Source: Novosphingobium piscinae (GTDB lineage: Bacteria > Pseudomonadota > Alphaproteobacteria > Sphingomonadales > Sphingomonadaceae). Taken from it: a stretch of DNA of 64,000 nucleotides. Below are positions 8,830 through 18,180 of this stretch, one piece after another (positions within the stretch are counted from its first letter, which is position 1; the number at the start of each line of letters is the position of its first letter). The notes below the pieces were generated by a model that worked only from the letters and a program-made list of their open reading frames with translations, was not told the origin of the DNA and did no database searches. The translations under genes and the position numbers were made by a program. The stretch covers positions 248,001 through 312,000 of the forward strand of contig NZ_JACLAX010000002.1 in NCBI RefSeq assembly GCF_014230355.1. Reading direction: 5' to 3'.

Positions 8830-9822
8830 GTGAAACTGGTCATCCAGATCCCCTGCTACAACGAGGAGGAAACACTCCCCGCGACCTTGGCCGATCTCCC
8901 GCGTTCGATCCCCGGGGTGGATGTCATCGAAACGTTGATCATCGATGACGGGTCGAAAGACCGCACGGTTGCCGTCGCCCGTGAGCTCGGCGTCAATCAC
9001 ATCGTCCAGAACAAGCACAATGTCGGGCTGGCGACCTCGTTTCGCCGTGGCCTCGAAGCCTGCATCGACCTCGGCGCTGACATCATCGTCAACACCGATG
9101 GTGACAACCAGTACTGCGGAGCCGATATCGCCAAGCTGGTCGAACCGATCGTCGCCGGCCGTTGCGACGTGGTCATCGGGGATCGGCGGACCCAGGAGAT
9201 CGCACATTTTTCGCCGGCCAAGCGGCTGTTGCAGCGGCTGGGCAGTTTCGTCGTGCGGAAGTTCACCGGCGTCAAAGTGCCAGATGCGGTTAGCGGTTTC
9301 CGCGCGATATCGCGCGATGCCGCCATGGTGCTGAACATTGTTTCGCCATTCAGCTACACCATCGAGATGCTGATCCAGGTGGGGCACAAGGGCCTCGCTT
9401 ACGAGAGCGTGCCGATCAGGACCAACCCGAAGACCCGGGATTCGCGGCTGTTCAAGAGCGTGTTCCGCTTCATCGAACGGTCCGTGACCACGCTGATCCG
9501 GATGTATTCGATGTACCGGCCGCTCAAGGTTTTCGTGACCGTCGGCAGCCTGATGACCGTGATCGGTGTCATCCCGATGCTGCGGTTCCTCTATTTCTAT
9601 TTCTTCGTATCGGGCGAAGGCAAGATCCAGTCGCTGGTGATCGGTCTGGCGATCATGACCATCGGTGTCCTGACCATCATGATGGGCCTGATGGCCGACC
9701 TGATCCGGCACAATCGCCGCCTTTTGGAAATGACGCTCGAGAAGGTGCGCCGGCTGGAGCAGGCCCATCGTCTGCATATCGACGCTGATCCCGACACTGA
9801 CCGCAGCGGACCCGTCCAGTAG
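8830..9822 (+). CDS. GT2 glycosyltransferase, dolichyl-phosphate mannose synthase-like
   Basis: A 330-residue family 2 glycosyltransferase. It opens with KLVIQIPCYNEEETLPATL, then IIDDGSKDRT and NTDGDNQY (the DxD-like metal site), the arrangement of DPM1/GtrB-like enzymes that glycosylate polyprenyl phosphate. Two hydrophobic helices lie at about residues 235-300. GTG 8830 is chosen because a GAGG ribosome-binding site sits eight bases upstream; the in-frame extension to 8611 looks non-coding. The 282 bases before it hold no recognisable gene. It is followed by an LPG-synthase-like membrane protein, a frequent companion of DPM1-like enzymes. Confidence 0.85.
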   Translation: MKLVIQIPCYNEEETLPATLADLPRSIPGVDVIETLIIDDGSKDRTVAVARELGVNHIVQNKHNVGLATSFRRGLEACIDLGADIIVNTDGDNQYCGADIAKLVEPIVAGRCDVVIGDRRTQEIAHFSPAKRLLQRLGSFVVRKFTGVKVPDAVSGFRAISRDAAMVLNIVSPFSYTIEMLIQVGHKGLAYESVPIRTNPKTRDSRLFKSVFRFIERSVTTLIRMYSMYRPLKVFVTVGSLMTVIGVIPMLRFLYFYFFVSGEGKIQSLVIGLAIMTIGVLTIMMGLMADLIRHNRRLLEMTLEKVRRLEQAHRLHIDADPDTDRSGPVQ

Positions 9823-9988
9823 CGGTTGTGGAACCCTGTGTGTCCACCATGGTCCGCCCCCGGCCAAGATGCCCGGGCACTTCGTGCCGGGCGGAATGGC
9901 TAGCCGAGGCGGGGCCTGTTGCGCGCTTTTGGCCAGGTGCCTTGCGTTCGCCCGAGGTGCCGGGGCTGTGTGCGGGCCTGGCCGGACG

Positions 9989-10948
9989 GTGACCAAACGC
10001 CTGCGCCAACTGGGCGGCACTATCGTCGCGCTGGCCTCCAGCCTGTTTCTGATCTGGGCCGTTTATCGCAGCCTCAGTGGCATGCCCTCGGGCCTGTGGC
10101 ATCCAGGCTTCATCGCGCTGCTGGCAGGTCTGGGTATCGGCTATCTGGGCATCAACCAGGTGCTCGGGCTCGCCTGGTTCGTGCTGATCCGCGAACTGGA
10201 GCCTGCCCGGATCAGCTGGTCCGCCGCTCTGGCGATCTTCAACCGGACGCAGTTCTACAAGTATCTGCCCGGCAATGTCTTTCACATGCTGGGCCGCTTT
10301 GCCATGGCGAACGAGGCAGGCGTGCCGGCACGGTCGCTCGCTCTGGCCCAGGTAGGCGAGATTGCCACCCAGCTGGTTGTGGCCGCGCTGATCGCGATCC
10401 TGTTCGGTGGTCGCATGCTGCTGCCGGTGCTCGAGGATTACAGCGTGGTTCTGGCCAGGTTGATCGTTCCGGGTGCCGTGCTGGCTGCCATTGGGCTGAT
10501 CGTCGCTGTGCTCTGGCTGCGGACGCATCGACAGCTCGCCGTCAGGATGCTGCGGGCCTGCAGTGTGGCCTTGCCGGTCTATGCCGCCTTCCTTGTCCTT
10601 AGTGGTGGTTGTGCCCTGGTGATCATGCATTGGCTCGACCCCGCGCCGGTGATCGGAAATGCCGAACTGATTGGTCTCTTCGCCGCCAGCTGGCTGATCG
10701 GTTTCGTGGTGCCCGGGGCGCCAGGCGGGCTGGGCGCCCGCGAGGCGCTCGTCGTCGTCGGCATGACCCTGCTCGGCGCGGGTCTCCCGCTCGCCACGGC
10801 CACCGCGTTGACCCACCGGATCGTGACCATCATGGGCGACGCGCTGGCCGCAGGGGTGGGCTGGCTGATGCTGCGCAAGCAGGTCGCCCCCAGCGTGATG
10901 AGCGGCGCGACGGTGGCCCAAGCGCTGGGCGAGCAAGAGCGCCGCTGA
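9989..10948 (+). CDS. Lysylphosphatidylglycerol synthase TM region / UPF0104 family protein
   Basis: A 319-residue integral membrane protein with the PGAPGGLGAREALVVVGM segment near residue 245. That is the hallmark of the AglD/YbhN/UPF0104 (LPG synthase transmembrane region) family. It lacks the soluble aminoacyl-transferase domain of MprF. Members next to glycosyltransferases are thought to act in lipid or glycan transfer, without a proved reaction. GTG 9989 gives a basic leader VTKRLRQLGG before the first helix; the ribosome-binding site is weak and an upstream in-frame start (9869) cannot be excluded. Confidence 0.7.
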   Translation: MTKRLRQLGGTIVALASSLFLIWAVYRSLSGMPSGLWHPGFIALLAGLGIGYLGINQVLGLAWFVLIRELEPARISWSAALAIFNRTQFYKYLPGNVFHMLGRFAMANEAGVPARSLALAQVGEIATQLVVAALIAILFGGRMLLPVLEDYSVVLARLIVPGAVLAAIGLIVAVLWLRTHRQLAVRMLRACSVALPVYAAFLVLSGGCALVIMHWLDPAPVIGNAELIGLFAASWLIGFVVPGAPGGLGAREALVVVGMTLLGAGLPLATATALTHRIVTIMGDALAAGVGWLMLRKQVAPSVMSGATVAQALGEQERR

Positions 10949-11057
10949 TGAGCCGCACTTAGCTGCTGACGGTTCCCGTCCGAGCCCCTACAATGTGCGG
11001 GCCGGCGTCCTTCCTGGTAATCATTTCGGCAGACACGGTTGGTATCGGGACCACATC

Positions 11058-12440
11058 ATGCGTTTCATTGCTATCGCCGCCGTCCTGCTGAGTTTCCCGT
11101 TGCTGATGCAACTGCTGCGCTCCGATCCGCGTTGGCGCAAGTGGGCCTACTTCGGATTGGGTTTGCTGCCGTTCACCGTTGCGGCGTGGAACCTCGATGC
11201 CGGTCTGGTGAACTGGGCCACCTGGGCAGGTTTCGCCAAGGGCTACGTTCTCACTCTTGAGGACACCTTGGCCCTGGCGATTATCATGACCCACCCGCGG
11301 CCCAAGGGGGCGCCGCCGCTGATCGGCTGGCTCTACCTGTTCATGGTGACCGTGTCCCTGTCGATACCCGGCGCCACGATGCCGATGGCGGCGTCGTTCT
11401 ATGTGTTTCAGCTGGCGCGGGTGGCGCTGGTTTTCGCGGCAGTCGCCAAGATCGCTGGCGACCCCAAGGCGCTGATGTGGCTGGGACTGGGTTTGGCCAG
11501 CGCGATGACGCTGGAGGCCGGGGTGTGCCTCTACCAGCGCTTCCACGGTGCATTCCGCGCGGCCGGGACGATGTCCCACCCCAACCAGCTCGGGATGATG
11601 GCCCACTTCGTGGTCCTGCCTCTGCTGGGGATGATCCTGTCCGGCTATCGCAGCAAGATCATGATGCTGGGCATTGCGAGCGGCCTTGTCGTGATCGTTC
11701 TCGGTGCTTCGCGTGCGACGATGGGCTTCCTGGGCACCGGCATGGTCTTGACCATGCTATTGTCGCTGCGCCGCGGTGCGACGCCCAAGAAGATGCAGAT
11801 GGTGGGGCTTGCTGCTGCTGCTCTGGTTGTGGCCACGCCTTTCTTGCTCCATTCGGTCGGCCAGCGCCTCGCGCAGCAACTGGAAAGTCAGAGCGACTAC
11901 GACGAACGCGCCGCGTTCGAACGCGCCGCGAAGATGATGTGGGCCGAGCATCCGTTGGGGGTCGGCGCCACCAACTATGTGCTGGTGGCAAACACTCAAG
12001 GGTATTCGGCGCGGGCCGGCGTGGTCTGGAACAGCGGCAGCCGCGCCGCCAATGTGCACAATACCTACCTGCTCACAGCTGCCGAACTCGGCTGGCCCGG
12101 CATCATCGCCTATGTCCTGATGCTGGCGACGTCCATCGTGGCAGGCTGGCGGTGGAGCTTCGCCAGCCGCAGGGATCCGCGCGGCGACATCACGCTCGGC
12201 TGCACTGTCGCTCTGATGATGATGGCGCTGCATTCGCAGTACGAATGGATTACCGTGACCTACGAGGTCCAGTACACGATCGCGATCGCGATGGGCATCA
12301 TCAGCGGCCTGACGCGCCAGCGCAAACTCGAACAACGCCAGGCCCGCGAACTGCGTCGGGCCGGTCTGTCGCAGGCGGAGCTGGAATCGGTCGGGTCTGG
12401 TCAGCCTGTCGGAGCCGGACAGCCGGTTCCGGTCAGCTAG
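11058..12440 (+). CDS. O-antigen ligase / Wzy-type polymerase family protein
   Basis: A 460-residue polytopic protein of the Wzy_C/O-antigen ligase family. Helices cover most of the protein. A large periplasmic loop lies between about residues 275 and 350 and contains HPLGVGATNYV and the HNTYLLTAAELGWPG segment typical of these enzymes. It would polymerise repeat units or ligate the glycan to an acceptor. The start is ATG 11058, giving a hydrophobic N-terminus; an extension to 10995 adds a polar stretch without support. Its stop overlaps, on a shared CTAG, the stop of the convergent acyltransferase. Confidence 0.85.
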   Translation: MRFIAIAAVLLSFPLLMQLLRSDPRWRKWAYFGLGLLPFTVAAWNLDAGLVNWATWAGFAKGYVLTLEDTLALAIIMTHPRPKGAPPLIGWLYLFMVTVSLSIPGATMPMAASFYVFQLARVALVFAAVAKIAGDPKALMWLGLGLASAMTLEAGVCLYQRFHGAFRAAGTMSHPNQLGMMAHFVVLPLLGMILSGYRSKIMMLGIASGLVVIVLGASRATMGFLGTGMVLTMLLSLRRGATPKKMQMVGLAAAALVVATPFLLHSVGQRLAQQLESQSDYDERAAFERAAKMMWAEHPLGVGATNYVLVANTQGYSARAGVVWNSGSRAANVHNTYLLTAAELGWPGIIAYVLMLATSIVAGWRWSFASRRDPRGDITLGCTVALMMMALHSQYEWITVTYEVQYTIAIAMGIISGLTRQRKLEQRQARELRRAGLSQAELESVGSGQPVGAGQPVPVS

Positions 12441-13522
12441 GCCGGAGCGCCGGACGGTCTGCCGGCCAACCGCTTGCCCAGAGCGATCCAGCGACTTTCG
12501 TACTGGAAGGTAGACACGTGAGCGAGTGCGAAGGTCGCGCCGATCAGCAAGGGGCGGCGCAGGTAGCGTTCAACCTTGCCGACCTCCTCCCCGCCAAGCC
12601 AGGTGACGCCAAGCACTCCGTGGATCACGTAGAGCGCATAGCTGATCTGGGCAACATAGCGCGCCGGCGTGCTGGACAACAGGGTCCGGAACCAGCCAGG
12701 CGACGCATAGAGCGAGACGCCAACGGCGGCAGCGGCAATATAGGGACGGGCATAGAGCAGGGCGCCTGCCGCGGGATGCGAGGCCCCCAGCAGCAGCACC
12801 CACAGAACCAGGACCGACCAGCCGGGCACGGGCAGCCGGACCGCCCCGGGGCGATAGCGATGCACAAGCAGTGAAAGCGTGGCACCGGCTAGGATTTCGT
12901 CCACGCGATGCCATGTGACGATGCTGTGCGGCTCCCCGGCCGCGATACGCAGTGCGGTCACGGCCAAGGCGAGCAGCGGCAACAGATAGAGTCCGCGTCG
13001 GCCGAGCAGCCCGACGATCACGGCCACGGTGACGTAGAACTGGACCTCGACGCACAGGCTCCACAGATGGTTGCCGCCCTCCATCAGATGCACGGGTGGC
13101 AGGTTCGCCAGGAAGACCAGGTTCTCGAGCAGCAACCCCCGGTTTGCGGGGATCACTGCCAGAAGCCCCATCGCCAGCCAGGCCAACGGGAGGATGCGCG
13201 CCAGGCGCCGGATCAGGAACGCCCCGATCCGTTGATCCTGCAGCAGCAATTGGGTGATCAGGAAGCCGGAGAGGCAAAAGAAGATGGCCATGCCGCTCAT
13301 CGCGACCGCGGCATTCAGTTCCCACCGCGACGGACCGATCGGGAGCAGGTGGCCCGCCAGAACGGAGAGAATGCTCGCCGCACGCCAGCCGTCCAGCAAA
13401 GGCAAGTGCCCCAGCGTCGCAACGATTGCCGATGGCGGGTTGCCGTGCTGCCGGCCAGGCGCCGGCCCAGGATCGGCTGCCCGGGCATGGGGTGACGGAT
13501 CAGATGCAACGTCGTGGTTCAT
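12437..13522 (-). CDS. Acyltransferase 3 family (OafA/YrhL-like)
   Basis: A 361-residue membrane acyltransferase. The conserved N-terminal motif LLDGWRAASILSVLAGHL (residues about 40-57) supplies the Arg and His typical of acyltransferase 3 proteins. HLWSLCVEVQFY near residue 155 is the second conserved block. Such proteins add acetyl or other acyl groups to surface polysaccharides. The start at 13522 (MNHDVAS) has AAAGG upstream; another ATG lies four codons before. Transcribed alone on the minus strand, it faces the polymerase gene and shares a 253-base divergent promoter region with the GT2 gene at 13776. Confidence 0.85.
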   Translation of the reverse strand: MNHDVASDPSPHARAADPGPAPGRQHGNPPSAIVATLGHLPLLDGWRAASILSVLAGHLLPIGPSRWELNAAVAMSGMAIFFCLSGFLITQLLLQDQRIGAFLIRRLARILPLAWLAMGLLAVIPANRGLLLENLVFLANLPPVHLMEGGNHLWSLCVEVQFYVTVAVIVGLLGRRGLYLLPLLALAVTALRIAAGEPHSIVTWHRVDEILAGATLSLLVHRYRPGAVRLPVPGWSVLVLWVLLLGASHPAAGALLYARPYIAAAAVGVSLYASPGWFRTLLSSTPARYVAQISYALYVIHGVLGVTWLGGEEVGKVERYLRRPLLIGATFALAHVSTFQYESRWIALGKRLAGRPSGAPA

Positions 13523-13775
13523 GTCGCCTTTCATCCGCAGCCCTAGCGCCCTTGCCACCCCGTGCCAGCCGGGCCGGGCCGGCGCTCCAGGTTGGGGAAC
13601 AGTCCCGATCCCTGCCTCGTACTGGTGCTTTGGTAACAATCAAACGTCTAGAAAGATTTATCGATGCGCGCTACGCCTGCGGGCCGACAGGGTTGCCTCG
13701 CGGCGGCTGGCAGTGTGGTGGAATGGACAGCGGGGCGCGGTCGGACATGTTCAGCAACGGTGAGGGTCACGCCGG

Positions 13776-14765
13776 ATGAATGCCGCCGGGCCAGCACGGG
13801 GCGAGCCGGTATCGATCGGAGTTGTCGCGATCGGGCGAAACGAGGGCGAGCGTCTGCGCCGTTGCCTGGCCTCCGTGGATTACCCGGGAGCCCGCGTCGT
13901 TTATGTTGATAGCGGGTCCACCGATGGCAGTTGCGCCCTTGCGGCATCGCTGGGCGCCGAGGTGGTCCAACTCGATATGGACCAGCCCTTCACCGCGGCC
14001 CGTGCCCGCAACGCAGGTTGGCAGGCGCTGGTGGACGGTGGAGCGGCACCCGATGTCATCCAGTTCATCGACGGCGATTGCGAATTCGAGCGCGGCTGGA
14101 TCGAGCGGGCGATCGCCTTCCTCGCATCGGACCCCAAAGCTGCAGTGGTCTGCGGCAGGCGGCGCGAACGCTTTCCTGAGGCCAGCTTCTACAACCGCCT
14201 GTGCGATGCAGAATGGAATACCCCGGTCGGGCAGGCCGATGCCTGCGGTGGCGACGCGGCCATGCGGACTGCGGCTCTGGTGGCGGCAGGAGGGTTCGAT
14301 CCGCTCTTGTCCGCCGGTGAGGAGCCCGAGTTGTGTCACCGGCTGCGCAGCGAAGGCTGGACGATCTGGCGGATCGACGCCGCGATGACCATCCATGACG
14401 CCGCGATGTTCCGTTTCGGCCAGTGGTGGCTGCGCGCCGTGCGCAGCGGTCTGGGTTATGCCCAAGCCTGGCGCGCCACCGCGCAGCGGCCGGCACCGCT
14501 CTATCGGCGCGAGTGCCTCAGGGCGCTCGGCTGGACCGGCGGGGTGACACTGGTGGCCTGCGCCCTCGGGCTGTGGCTCGGCTGGGCGGGACTGGCCTTC
14601 GCTCCCGCCGTCTGGGCGGCACAGTACCTGCGTCTGGCTCCAAGGTATGGCCCGCGTCACGCCGGCTTGCTGCTGGTCGGCAAGTTTGCCGAGGCGCGCG
14701 GCATCCTGCTCTATCTGCGACGCGCTCTGGCCGGCCGTCCCGGGGGGACGATCTTCTACAAATGA
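13776..14765 (+). CDS. GT2 family glycosyltransferase
   Basis: A 329-residue family 2 glycosyltransferase with VVAIGRNEGERLRRCL at the start, VDSGSTDGS and the metal-binding IDGDCE, followed by GGDAAMRTAALVAAGGFD (acceptor-side region). Residues about 245-285 are hydrophobic, giving a membrane anchor near the C-terminus. It would add a sugar to the growing repeat unit at the cytoplasmic face; donor and acceptor are unknown. It heads a two-gene unit with the GT4 enzyme, joined by an ATGA overlap. Confidence 0.85.
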   Translation: MNAAGPARGEPVSIGVVAIGRNEGERLRRCLASVDYPGARVVYVDSGSTDGSCALAASLGAEVVQLDMDQPFTAARARNAGWQALVDGGAAPDVIQFIDGDCEFERGWIERAIAFLASDPKAAVVCGRRRERFPEASFYNRLCDAEWNTPVGQADACGGDAAMRTAALVAAGGFDPLLSAGEEPELCHRLRSEGWTIWRIDAAMTIHDAAMFRFGQWWLRAVRSGLGYAQAWRATAQRPAPLYRRECLRALGWTGGVTLVACALGLWLGWAGLAFAPAVWAAQYLRLAPRYGPRHAGLLLVGKFAEARGILLYLRRALAGRPGGTIFYK

Positions 14766-15982
14766 CCCGTATCGCCTACCTTGTCAGCGAGTATCCGGCC
14801 CCCTCGCACACGTTCATCCGGCGCGAGATCGCCGCACTGCGGCGACGCGGGTGCGATATCGGCATTTATTCGGTCCGGCCCGCCGCAAGGGCGCCGCAAT
14901 CGGAACAGGAACGTGCCGATCATGCCGAAACGCAGGCCGTGCTCGGGCGCTCTCCGGTGGCCTACCTGGCGGCCTGCCTGGCCTGGATGCTGACCCGGCC
15001 TTGGCGCACGGTGGCCACCCTCAGGCTGGCGCTGCGGCATCGTCCGCCGGGGGCCAAGGCCCTGATCTGGGCGCTGTTCTACTGGGTCGAGGCGGCACTG
15101 CTCGCGCGGTTGCTGCAGCGCGATGGCGCGCAGCGGCTGCACAGCCACTTCGCCAACAACGGCGCCACCGTGGGCTTGCTGGCGGCGTCGCTGGTGGGGA
15201 TCCCCTGGAGCATGACGCTGCACGGCATTTCCGAGACCGATTATCCGGCCGGGCTGATGCTCCCCGCGAAGATCCGCCATGCCGACTTTGTCGCTTGCGC
15301 CAGCTGGTTCATGCGGGCCCAGGCCATGCGGGTGTCACCTGTCGAGCACTGGCCCAAGCTTCACGTCGTGCGCTGCGGGGTCGAGCCCGAGGCGCTGGCG
15401 GGTCATGCCGCTGAGCGCGGGGTCGGGGTCCGGTTCGTTTGCGTCGGCCGGCTCTCGGCGGAAAAAGGCCAGCATGGCCTGCTCGAGGCCTTTGCTGCCG
15501 TTCGCCGCCAGCGTTCCGATGTCTCGCTCGATCTCGTCGGCGATGGCCCGCTGCGCGCGGACCTCGAGCGGGCGGCCCGGGCGCTGGGCGTGGCCGATGC
15601 CGTGACGTTCCACGGAGCCTTGCCGGAGCCCCAGACGATTGCCTGCATCGGGCGCAGCGATATCCTGGTCCTGCCCAGCTACATGGAAGGCCTGCCATTG
15701 GTGCTGATGGAGGCGATGGGGCTTGGCCGTCCGGTCGTGGCCAGTGGCGTTGCCGGAATCCCGGAACTGGTGCGGGATGGCGAGAACGGTCTGCTGGTGC
15801 CTCCGGGGCACGTCGCCGCCCTGGCTGGAGCCATGCTGCGCCTGGCCGACGATCCGCCCCTGCGTCAACGTCTGGGACAGGCCGCACGTGAGGCTGTTCA
15901 TGCGGAGTTCGTGATCGATCGCGCCGTCATCCCCCTGCAAGACCTGCTTCACGGCAAAGCCGCGCCAGGCGAAGTGGGCTGA
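14762..15982 (+). CDS. GT4 family glycosyltransferase
   Basis: A 406-residue GT-B fold enzyme. The N-terminal half begins MTRIAYLVSEYPAPSHTF, a pattern of colanic-acid WcaL-like transferases. The C-terminal half has FVCVGRLSAEKGQHGLL and LPSYMEGLPLVLMEAMGLG, the nucleotide-sugar binding block with the E-x7-E motif of GT4. The start ATG overlaps the stop of the GT2 gene. Acceptor and donor cannot be read from sequence. Confidence 0.9.
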   Translation: MTRIAYLVSEYPAPSHTFIRREIAALRRRGCDIGIYSVRPAARAPQSEQERADHAETQAVLGRSPVAYLAACLAWMLTRPWRTVATLRLALRHRPPGAKALIWALFYWVEAALLARLLQRDGAQRLHSHFANNGATVGLLAASLVGIPWSMTLHGISETDYPAGLMLPAKIRHADFVACASWFMRAQAMRVSPVEHWPKLHVVRCGVEPEALAGHAAERGVGVRFVCVGRLSAEKGQHGLLEAFAAVRRQRSDVSLDLVGDGPLRADLERAARALGVADAVTFHGALPEPQTIACIGRSDILVLPSYMEGLPLVLMEAMGLGRPVVASGVAGIPELVRDGENGLLVPPGHVAALAGAMLRLADDPPLRQRLGQAAREAVHAEFVIDRAVIPLQDLLHGKAAPGEVG

Positions 15983-16022
15983 AGGCGCCTCAAGATCGCG
16001 GACAGGTCAACCTGCTTGCCAT

Positions 16023-17021
16023 TCAGGGTGCGGGTAGGGCGGGGCGGGCCGGGGTTGGTAGCGCCGCGGCGCCCTGTTCGTCGATCGCCAGGCGACCACG
16101 CTCTTCATCGGCGCGCAATCCCGCCGCTGTTTTGGCCGGGGCGATACCGGGCGTGTCCGGCATCGTTGCCTGGTCGATCAACAGGCCTGAGGCCGGCGGG
16201 GCGGCGACCTGGTCGATGCCGACGTCCGTCGCCGCAAGGCCGTAATCCAGCTTGGGCCACGGCACCGCATCGGTCCCGCCATCGTAGACCCCGGTGAAGG
16301 CGGCGCGCCGTCCCCAATAACCTTGCCAGCGATAGAAGATGTGCGCCCCGATCAGGCTGACCTTGTCAAGCGTCCAGGCCCAGTAGGGGACGACGAAGCG
16401 CGTATGGTAATGGGTCGCCATGCCGACGGCGGGTTCCACCGATCCGCCCAGCGCGGCAGTGGCCACGCCGCGGGCGCGCAGCCAGCCGGCGCGGTCAGGG
16501 GTGCGCGACAGGCTGCCGTCACAGGTAAACGAAAACTGGCACCCGGTGCTGCGCTCGGACCCTTCATAGACAACCGCGCAGATCGATTTCGGGAAGGCCG
16601 GATGCCGCACCCGGTTGAGCACGACCTGGGCCACGGCGCGCTGCCCGATGGCGGTCTCGCTGGCCGCCTCGTAATAGATCGCTGCGGTCAGGCAATCGAC
16701 CGCCGCCTGGTGGGCTGGGAGGTTCTGGGTCACCGCGAGCGGCAGCAGGAAGGGGCGAGCCCGTTCGATCGGTGCGGTGGAGAACGGGATCCCCGCATTG
16801 ATGGCCTCGGCCTTGTCCGGGGGGACCGGCATGAAGCCCTGCTTCAGCTGGGGCAGGGCTGGCAGCGATGCAGTGGTCGCGGGCCGGGCGGCGCCACCGG
16901 TCGGTCTGGCCTCCTGCCGATGCCATGTCCAGGCCGCGATGGCCGCCAGCACGCAGGCCGCCAGCGCCACAACCCAGGCCAGGCGGACACGAGAGCGAGG
17001 GGATATCTTAACGTCTGGCAT
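16023..17021 (-). CDS. SleB-like cell wall hydrolase
   Basis: A 332-residue protein with one N-terminal hydrophobic segment (about residues 14-32). Next comes a Hydrolase_2 (SleB) domain carrying LTAAIYYEAASETAIGQRAV, where the Glu of YYEA is the presumed catalytic residue, and then LNRVRHPAFPKSICAVVY. SleB-type enzymes are lytic transglycosylases on peptidoglycan. The tail from about residue 260 is Ala/Pro-rich and poorly conserved. The start at 17021 puts the hydrophobic segment near the N-terminus; an upstream in-frame ATG would add 33 polar residues. It is divergent from xrtV, with 214 bases between. Confidence 0.85.
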   Translation of the reverse strand: MPDVKISPRSRVRLAWVVALAACVLAAIAAWTWHRQEARPTGGAARPATTASLPALPQLKQGFMPVPPDKAEAINAGIPFSTAPIERARPFLLPLAVTQNLPAHQAAVDCLTAAIYYEAASETAIGQRAVAQVVLNRVRHPAFPKSICAVVYEGSERSTGCQFSFTCDGSLSRTPDRAGWLRARGVATAALGGSVEPAVGMATHYHTRFVVPYWAWTLDKVSLIGAHIFYRWQGYWGRRAAFTGVYDGGTDAVPWPKLDYGLAATDVGIDQVAAPPASGLLIDQATMPDTPGIAPAKTAAGLRADEERGRLAIDEQGAAALPTPARPALPAP

Positions 17022-17235
17022 GTTTAACGGGCTCGGCTGCTGTGGCAGTCTTTCTGCAAGGAATAGGGTTCCGCGGCCGTCAGGCAGGCGGGGCATGGGG
17101 TAAGAAACCTTCGATGGCAATGATGCTCCACATTCGGACAGGCCTGGTGACAGGCCGTCATGTGATTGCGAGACATTTCAAAAACGTCTACATCGCACCC
17201 CCACGGCACAAGACGCCCGGGAGCGATTTCCAGAC

Positions 17236-18180
17236 ATGACTAGGGCTGATGACGTGCCTGCTGCCGCCTTGCCGGAGCGCATGGGGAACGAGGCCCTGGC
17301 GCTGCGTGGCAGCTTGCCGGCCGCACTGGTCTTCGCGGCCGGTGCACTGGTGCTTGCCGCGCCGACGCTGGCCTTCGTGGCGCGCGAAAGCTGGAGCACC
17401 GAACAGGGTGCCCACGGGCCGATCGTGCTGGCCACCGGCCTCTGGTTGCTGCTGCGTCTTTTGCCGCAGGCGCTGACGGTCGCGGTCCAGCCACCAGCCT
17501 GGCGGGTCATGGCGTTGTTCGCCCTGGTTCTGCCAGCCTATCTGCTCTCGCGGATCGCCCAGGTCGTCGAGCTGGAAGGCTACTTCATGTATGCCGCCCT
17601 GCTTGTGGGGATCTATGGTCTGGTCGGCACCGCTGCGATGCGACGGCTGTGGTTTCCCCTGTTCTACCTGGTCTTCATGTTCCCGCCGCCCGAGACCGTG
17701 GTCTATACCCTGACCCTGCCGATGAAGATGGGCGTGTCGACTGCGGCGATCGCCATTCTCCATGCCTTCGGCTATCCGATCGCCGGGCAGGGGGTCATGA
17801 TCTACGTCGGACAGTATGAACTGCTGGTCGCGGCGGCTTGCTCGGGCCTCAACTCGATCATCTCGCTCTCGGCAATCTCGCTGTTCTACATCTACATCCG
17901 GCACGAGGCCGAATGGCGTTATGCCGCCTTCCTGGTCCTGCTGATTGTTCCGGTCTCGCTCATCGCCAATCTCATCCGGGTGCTGATCCTGATCCTCCTG
18001 ACCTATCACGCCGGCGATGCCGCCGCGCAGGGGTTCCTCCACAATTTCGCGGGTTTGCTCATGTTTGCCGTGGCGCTGCTGACCATTTTTGCGCTGGACG
18101 CCCTGTGCAAGCCGATCTGGAACTGGGTCTTCGCCAAGCGGCTGGCCGGCAAGCCGGTGAGCACGGGAGTGTTCTCATGA
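17236..18180 (+). CDS. xrtV: Exosortase V (XrtV)
   Basis: A 314-residue polytopic exosortase, the membrane transpeptidase that cleaves PEP-CTERM tails. The catalytic triad is visible: Cys202 in AAACSGLNSIISL, Arg248 in ANLIRVLILIL, and His269 in GFLHNFAG. About eight helices are predicted. The XrtV subtype is assigned because of the sphingomonad context, the EpsI and EpsD partners directly downstream and the XrtV accessory protein at 519. Substrates in the window are the three PEP-CTERM proteins at 24270, 34945 and 38181. The stop overlaps the epsI start by ATGA. Confidence 0.9.
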   Translation: MTRADDVPAAALPERMGNEALALRGSLPAALVFAAGALVLAAPTLAFVARESWSTEQGAHGPIVLATGLWLLLRLLPQALTVAVQPPAWRVMALFALVLPAYLLSRIAQVVELEGYFMYAALLVGIYGLVGTAAMRRLWFPLFYLVFMFPPPETVVYTLTLPMKMGVSTAAIAILHAFGYPIAGQGVMIYVGQYELLVAAACSGLNSIISLSAISLFYIYIRHEAEWRYAAFLVLLIVPVSLIANLIRVLILILLTYHAGDAAAQGFLHNFAGLLMFAVALLTIFALDALCKPIWNWVFAKRLAGKPVSTGVFS

